Part shown: positions 23,479 through 26,207 of the stretch, one piece after another
How the letters are laid out: each line of letters opens with the position of its first letter
Position numbering within the stretch: the stretch's first letter is position 1
Origin: Caryophanales bacterium
GTDB lineage: Bacteria; Bacillota_I; Bacilli_A; RF39; UBA660
Assembly (NCBI GenBank): GCA_016291895.1
Contig: JAEEZO010000075.1
Coordinates: 1 to 26,207, forward strand
Length of the DNA stretch: 26,207 bases
Reading direction: 5' to 3'
Notes under the pieces: generated by a model
What the model was told of the DNA's origin: nothing
Seen by the model: only the letters and a program-made list of their open reading frames with translations
Databases searched by the model: none
Position numbers and translations under genes: made by a program

Positions 23479-24252
23479 ATGAATAAGAATATTAAAGATA
23501 TATTTTTAGAAATATATTATTTGTGTTTAGAGAAAAAATATTATGATCCTTCTATTGGGTCATTACATGAATTACTATATAAAATAATTATAGGACTTGA
23601 GAGTGAATTAAAAAGAAGTGTTGCTGTTAAAATCTTTAAAAATGAACATTTAAACGATGATACAAGAGCAGAATATGTAAGAGATTTAACCCATTTATTT
23701 ATGAGAATTGTTAAGGATGAAAGAGAAAATCAAGTATATCCTGCTTGTAAATTAATCTTTGATTTAAGTTCCAAAAGATGGTTAGATTTATTAACAAATT
23801 TAAAAGTTTTCTTTTATCCAAAAGAAGCTTATGATGAAGAGAATTATCGTTATCATGAATTATTAGGAGAAATAGTAACAGAGTATGTATATAAGAAAAA
23901 TAATGGTTATGAATGCATTGATGAAAAAGACTTTGATGTACTAGATCCCGATTTTATAAAAATATTAGATATGTATAGAGAGTATCATGCAGGTATTAGA
24001 ATAAAAGATAGTAATGATTTTAAACGTGTATCAAGATTTGGTAATTATATCGAAAATGTTATTGCATATTATTATAAAGATAAATATGATATTAGTTTAT
24101 TTCCTAAAGTTTTAGATTATGTTTTTAATAATGTTGAACAGTTAGATGCTTTTCGTGAGTTAAATAATCCTAATAGAGATAAATGTATAGAAGAAGCTCA
24201 TATTAAAAGAATAATAGAGGGATGTACTAAAAGTAATCCCATAATAAAATAA
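23479..24252 (+). CDS. Unknown protein, paralogue B
   Basis: A 257-residue, mostly helical soluble protein, the shorter relative of the preceding gene product. Matching blocks: IYYLCLEKKYYDPS at the start, VFFYPKEAYDEENYRYHELL in the middle, and YYYKDKYDISLFPKVLDYVF to the end; both proteins finish in NPIIK/IPIIK. It lacks the decapeptide insert. No catalytic motif or known family is visible. The ATG at 23479 follows AGGAGAT by four bases; a longer start at 23440 would overlap the previous gene. It is the last gene before the isoleucine T-box; no strong terminator is seen between them. Origin by tandem duplication is strongly supported; function is unknown. Confidence 0.75.
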   Translation: MNKNIKDIFLEIYYLCLEKKYYDPSIGSLHELLYKIIIGLESELKRSVAVKIFKNEHLNDDTRAEYVRDLTHLFMRIVKDERENQVYPACKLIFDLSSKRWLDLLTNLKVFFYPKEAYDEENYRYHELLGEIVTEYVYKKNNGYECIDEKDFDVLDPDFIKILDMYREYHAGIRIKDSNDFKRVSRFGNYIENVIAYYYKDKYDISLFPKVLDYVFNNVEQLDAFRELNNPNRDKCIEEAHIKRIIEGCTKSNPIIK

Positions 24253-24268
24253 AAAAGTAATATTTCAC

Positions 24269-24297
24269 TTGAATTTAAATATTAATTGTGCTAATAT
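24269..24297 (+). promoter_or_regulatory. Promoter of the ileS T-box leader
   Basis: TTGAAT (24269-24274), 17-bp spacer, TAATAT (24292-24297) with TG extension at 24289-24290. The predicted start is near 24304, where T-box stem I begins. Confidence 0.6.
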
Positions 24298-24303
24298 CTA
24301 CTT

Positions 24304-24514
24304 TATAAAAGCAAATGCGAAAGACGTAATTAATTAGCGTTTAGAGAGAATCTATGGTTGGTGAAAATAGAGAAACAAAGATTAATTAAGATCACTTTCA
24401 AGTGTGATTTATGGATAAGATAAATACGGTTACGCGTTATAGTTTAGAGTGTATAGTAAATCTATAAATTAAGGTGGTACCACGGTGTTTCGTCCTTATT
24501 TTATAGATTTTTTT
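24304..24514 (+). promoter_or_regulatory. Isoleucine T-box riboswitch
   Basis: A leader RNA that reads the charging state of tRNA-Ile and controls ileS by premature termination. Stem I: lower helix GAAAG (24319-24323) with CTTTC (24395-24399), upper helix AATTAAT (24328-24334) with ATTAATT (24381-24387), the AGAGAGA bulge (24343-24349), and the GGTTGGTGAAAAT apical region (24356-24368). Between the two helices on the 3' side lies the specifier ATC (24391-24393), an Ile codon, followed by A as usual. The T-box sequence AAGGTGGTACCACGG (24471-24485) has TGGT, whose last U suits an A discriminator base. The competing terminator pairs 24458-24474 with 24494-24510 (17 positions, one mismatch) before a T run. 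The assignment is firm. Confidence 0.94.
24458..24514 (+). terminator. Regulated terminator of the ileS T-box
   Basis: Left arm 24458-24474, right arm 24494-24510, then TTTT. The left arm overlaps the start of the T-box sequence, so antiterminator and terminator exclude each other. Confidence 0.88.
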
Positions 24515-24531
24515 ATTTGTAGGAGGAAGTT

Positions 24532-26207
24532 ATGAAGTTTAAAGAATTAAGTAAAGCACCCGTTAATGTAGTTGAAGAAGAAATCTTAAAGAGTTGGGGT
24601 GGCATAAATGAGATTACTAAAAAACAAAATGAATTAAGAAAAAATAGTAAGAACTTTGTATTCTATGATGGACCAGCTTTTGCTAATGGTTTCCCAGGAC
24701 TTCATCATATGGTTGCTAAAAACTTAAAAGATGCTTTATGTAAGTATCGTGTTATGACTGGTAATAGAGTTGTTCGTAAAGTAGGATGGGATACTCATGG
24801 ATTACCAGTAGAGAACCATGTAGAGAAGATGCTTGGTATTACATCTAAAAAAGATATCGAAGAAATGGGTGTTGATAAGTTCAATGAAGCATGCCGTAAA
24901 AGTGTTCGTGAAAACGAAGCAGCATTCACTGATTTAACAGCAAAGATGGGTCAATTTATTGATACGGATCATCCTTATTTAACTTTTAAGAATGAATATA
25001 TAGAAACAGAATGGTGGATTTTAAAGAAATTCTTTGAAAAAGGATATTTCTATGAAGGAACAAGAGTTGTTCCATATTGTCCTCATTGTGGTACAGGACT
25101 TGCATCTCATGAAGTAGCTCAAGACTATCAAGAAGATGATACAGATACGGTTATCGTTCCATTTAAAGTAAAAGATAAAGATGAATATTTCTTAGCATGG
25201 ACAACAACACCATGGACATTAATTGCAAATGTTGCTCTTTGTGTTAATCCAGATGCAATATATTCTAAAGTTAAATCTCAAGGATATACATTCATTATGG
25301 GTAAAGAATTAGTTAATAAGGTTCTTGGTGATGATGTTGAAATACTAGATGACTTTAGAGGTAAAGACTTAGAATTCATGGAATATGAACAATTAATACC
25401 AGAAGTTGAAGCTGATGGAAAAGCCTTCTTTGTTACATGTGATAATTATGTAACAATGGAAGATGGTACAGGTATCGTTCATATTGCTCCTGCTTTTGGT
25501 GCTGATGATGCTGAAGTATGTAATAAGTATGGTATCAATGGTATTAATCCAGTAGGTAAAGATGGATGTTATACTGAAGGTCCTTGGAAAGGAATGTTTG
25601 TTTTTGATGCTAACTTAGAAGTAATTAAATACTTAAAAGAAAATGATAAGTTATTCAAAAAACAAAGAATTAAACATGATTACCCACATTGTTGGAGATG
25701 TCATACACCACTTATTTATTATTCAATGCCAAGTTACTATATCAAAGTATCAGAAATGCGTGATGAATTAGTAAAAGCTAATAAAGAAGTTAAATGGTAT
25801 CCAGATTATGTTGGTGAAAAAAGATTTGCTAACTGGCTTGAAAATGCTAAAGACTGGAATGTATCAAGAAGTAGATATTGGGGAAGTCCTATTCCATACT
25901 TTACTTGCGAATGTGGACATGCCGAAATGTTAGGTTCAATTGAAGAACTTAAAGAAAGAGCAATTGAAGATATTCCTGATGATTTTGATTTACATAAACC
26001 ATATATTGATAATGTTCATTTAAAATGCCCTAGTTGTGGTAAAGAAATGACAAGAATTCCTGATGTACTAGACTGTTGGTTTGATAGTGGTTCTATGCCA
26101 TTTGCGCAATATCATTATCCATTTGAAAATAAAGAATATTTTGAAGAACATTATCCAGCTGATTTCATTGCTGAAGGTCTTGATCAAACAAGAGGTTGGT
26201 TCTATAC
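24532..26207 (+). CDS. ileS: Isoleucyl-tRNA synthetase, type 2-like, 5' part
   Basis: The first 558 codons of IleRS, cut by the right edge; full enzymes have about 1,000 or more residues, so the KMSKS loop and anticodon domain are missing. It charges tRNA-Ile and, through its editing domain, removes Val. Class I signature: GPAFANGFPGLHH, with the usual HxGH read here as GLHH (residues 56-59). KVGWDTHGLPVE follows, of the eukaryote-like (type 2) kind. The editing domain shows AWTTTPWTLIANVAL and GTGIVHIAPAFGADD. Cys pairs CPHC, CWRC and CPSC suggest zinc sites. GGAGG lies just before the ATG. Control is by the T-box upstream. The identification is supported independently by the Ile specifier codon. 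Confidence 0.96.
   Translation, partial: MKFKELSKAPVNVVEEEILKSWGGINEITKKQNELRKNSKNFVFYDGPAFANGFPGLHHMVAKNLKDALCKYRVMTGNRVVRKVGWDTHGLPVENHVEKMLGITSKKDIEEMGVDKFNEACRKSVRENEAAFTDLTAKMGQFIDTDHPYLTFKNEYIETEWWILKKFFEKGYFYEGTRVVPYCPHCGTGLASHEVAQDYQEDDTDTVIVPFKVKDKDEYFLAWTTTPWTLIANVALCVNPDAIYSKVKSQGYTFIMGKELVNKVLGDDVEILDDFRGKDLEFMEYEQLIPEVEADGKAFFVTCDNYVTMEDGTGIVHIAPAFGADDAEVCNKYGINGINPVGKDGCYTEGPWKGMFVFDANLEVIKYLKENDKLFKKQRIKHDYPHCWRCHTPLIYYSMPSYYIKVSEMRDELVKANKEVKWYPDYVGEKRFANWLENAKDWNVSRSRYWGSPIPYFTCECGHAEMLGSIEELKERAIEDIPDDFDLHKPYIDNVHLKCPSCGKEMTRIPDVLDCWFDSGSMPFAQYHYPFENKEYFEEHYPADFIAEGLDQTRGWFY

Noticed and set aside
24266..24404. An 8-bp perfect pairing CACTTGAA (24266-24273) with TTCAAGTG (24397-24404) that could be the base of T-box stem I.
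   Set aside because: The left arm overlaps the -35 (TTGAAT, 24269-24274) of a well-spaced promoter, and the canonical GAAAG/CTTTC and AATTAAT/ATTAATT helices explain stem I without it. The specifier codon is the same either way.
1..26207. CRISPR arrays, tRNA or rRNA genes, insertion sequences, prophage genes and attachment sites.
   Set aside because: Reading both strands showed no regularly spaced repeats, no tRNA-like cloverleaf, no transposase or integrase and no terminal inverted repeats. The only ATPase with transfer affinity (20638-21957) has no mobile partners here.

Overview
The window is a 26.2-kb, strongly AT-rich stretch of a low-GC Gram-positive (Firmicutes/Bacilli-type) chromosome. 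Three genes end in TGA (positions 2174-2176, 13719-13721 and 20621-20623) and tryptophan is read from TGG, so it uses the standard bacterial code and is not a code-4 Mycoplasma. Several exported peptidoglycan-hydrolase-like proteins imply a cell wall. The mix of short genes, phosphoketolase, a T-box-controlled eukaryote-like IleRS and many lineage-specific small proteins fits an uncultured gut-type Bacilli relative (RF39- or Erysipelotrichia-like). That placement is inference.

Layout. 1-145 is the 3' end of tuf with its terminator. 259-2176 holds a coiled-coil M23 murein hydrolase and trmB. 2234-4582 is a four-gene envelope operon: lipoprotein, very acidic protein, DUF948 protein and YtxH protein. 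4648-5451 is rsmA. 5496-7086 (minus) holds a secreted protein and an adjacent membrane-anchored XRE regulator, with a 13-bp direct repeat over the promoter of the secreted gene. 7203-8800 holds a membrane zinc-ribbon protein and a divergent phosphatidylserine decarboxylase homologue. 8793-10511 (minus) holds an M3-like metallopeptidase and a PAP2 membrane phosphatase. 10584-13029 holds a small coiled-coil membrane protein, a lipoprotein and a DUF1846 protein. 13128-18661 holds an unknown gene, then phosphoketolase, a DUF5684-like membrane protein and a membrane-anchored C39-like surface protease. 18781-20623 holds a secreted NlpC/P60 hydrolase, a small acidic protein and a stand-alone CinA/PncC amidase. 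20638-21957 (minus) is an orphan VirD4/TraG-type ATPase without its membrane domain, facing an AraC-type regulator. 22589-24252 is a tandem pair of unrecognised paralogues. The window ends with an isoleucine T-box leader and the first 558 codons of ileS.

The window looks like stable chromosome: housekeeping genes mixed with envelope genes, most in one- to four-gene units closed by clear hairpin terminators. I see no tRNA, rRNA, CRISPR array, insertion sequence or prophage. The coupling-type ATPase is the only hint of a transfer-related module and has no relaxase or secretion partners here.

Most worth a second look: a GLHH active-site signature in IleRS in place of the usual HxGH; a very regular promoter layout in which the predicted transcription start falls on the first purine of the ribosome binding site in about a dozen genes; the paralogue pair, one copy carrying a three-unit decapeptide repeat; the orphan coupling ATPase; the putative two-site operator beside the XRE regulator; and a decarboxylase homologue with two altered catalytic positions.
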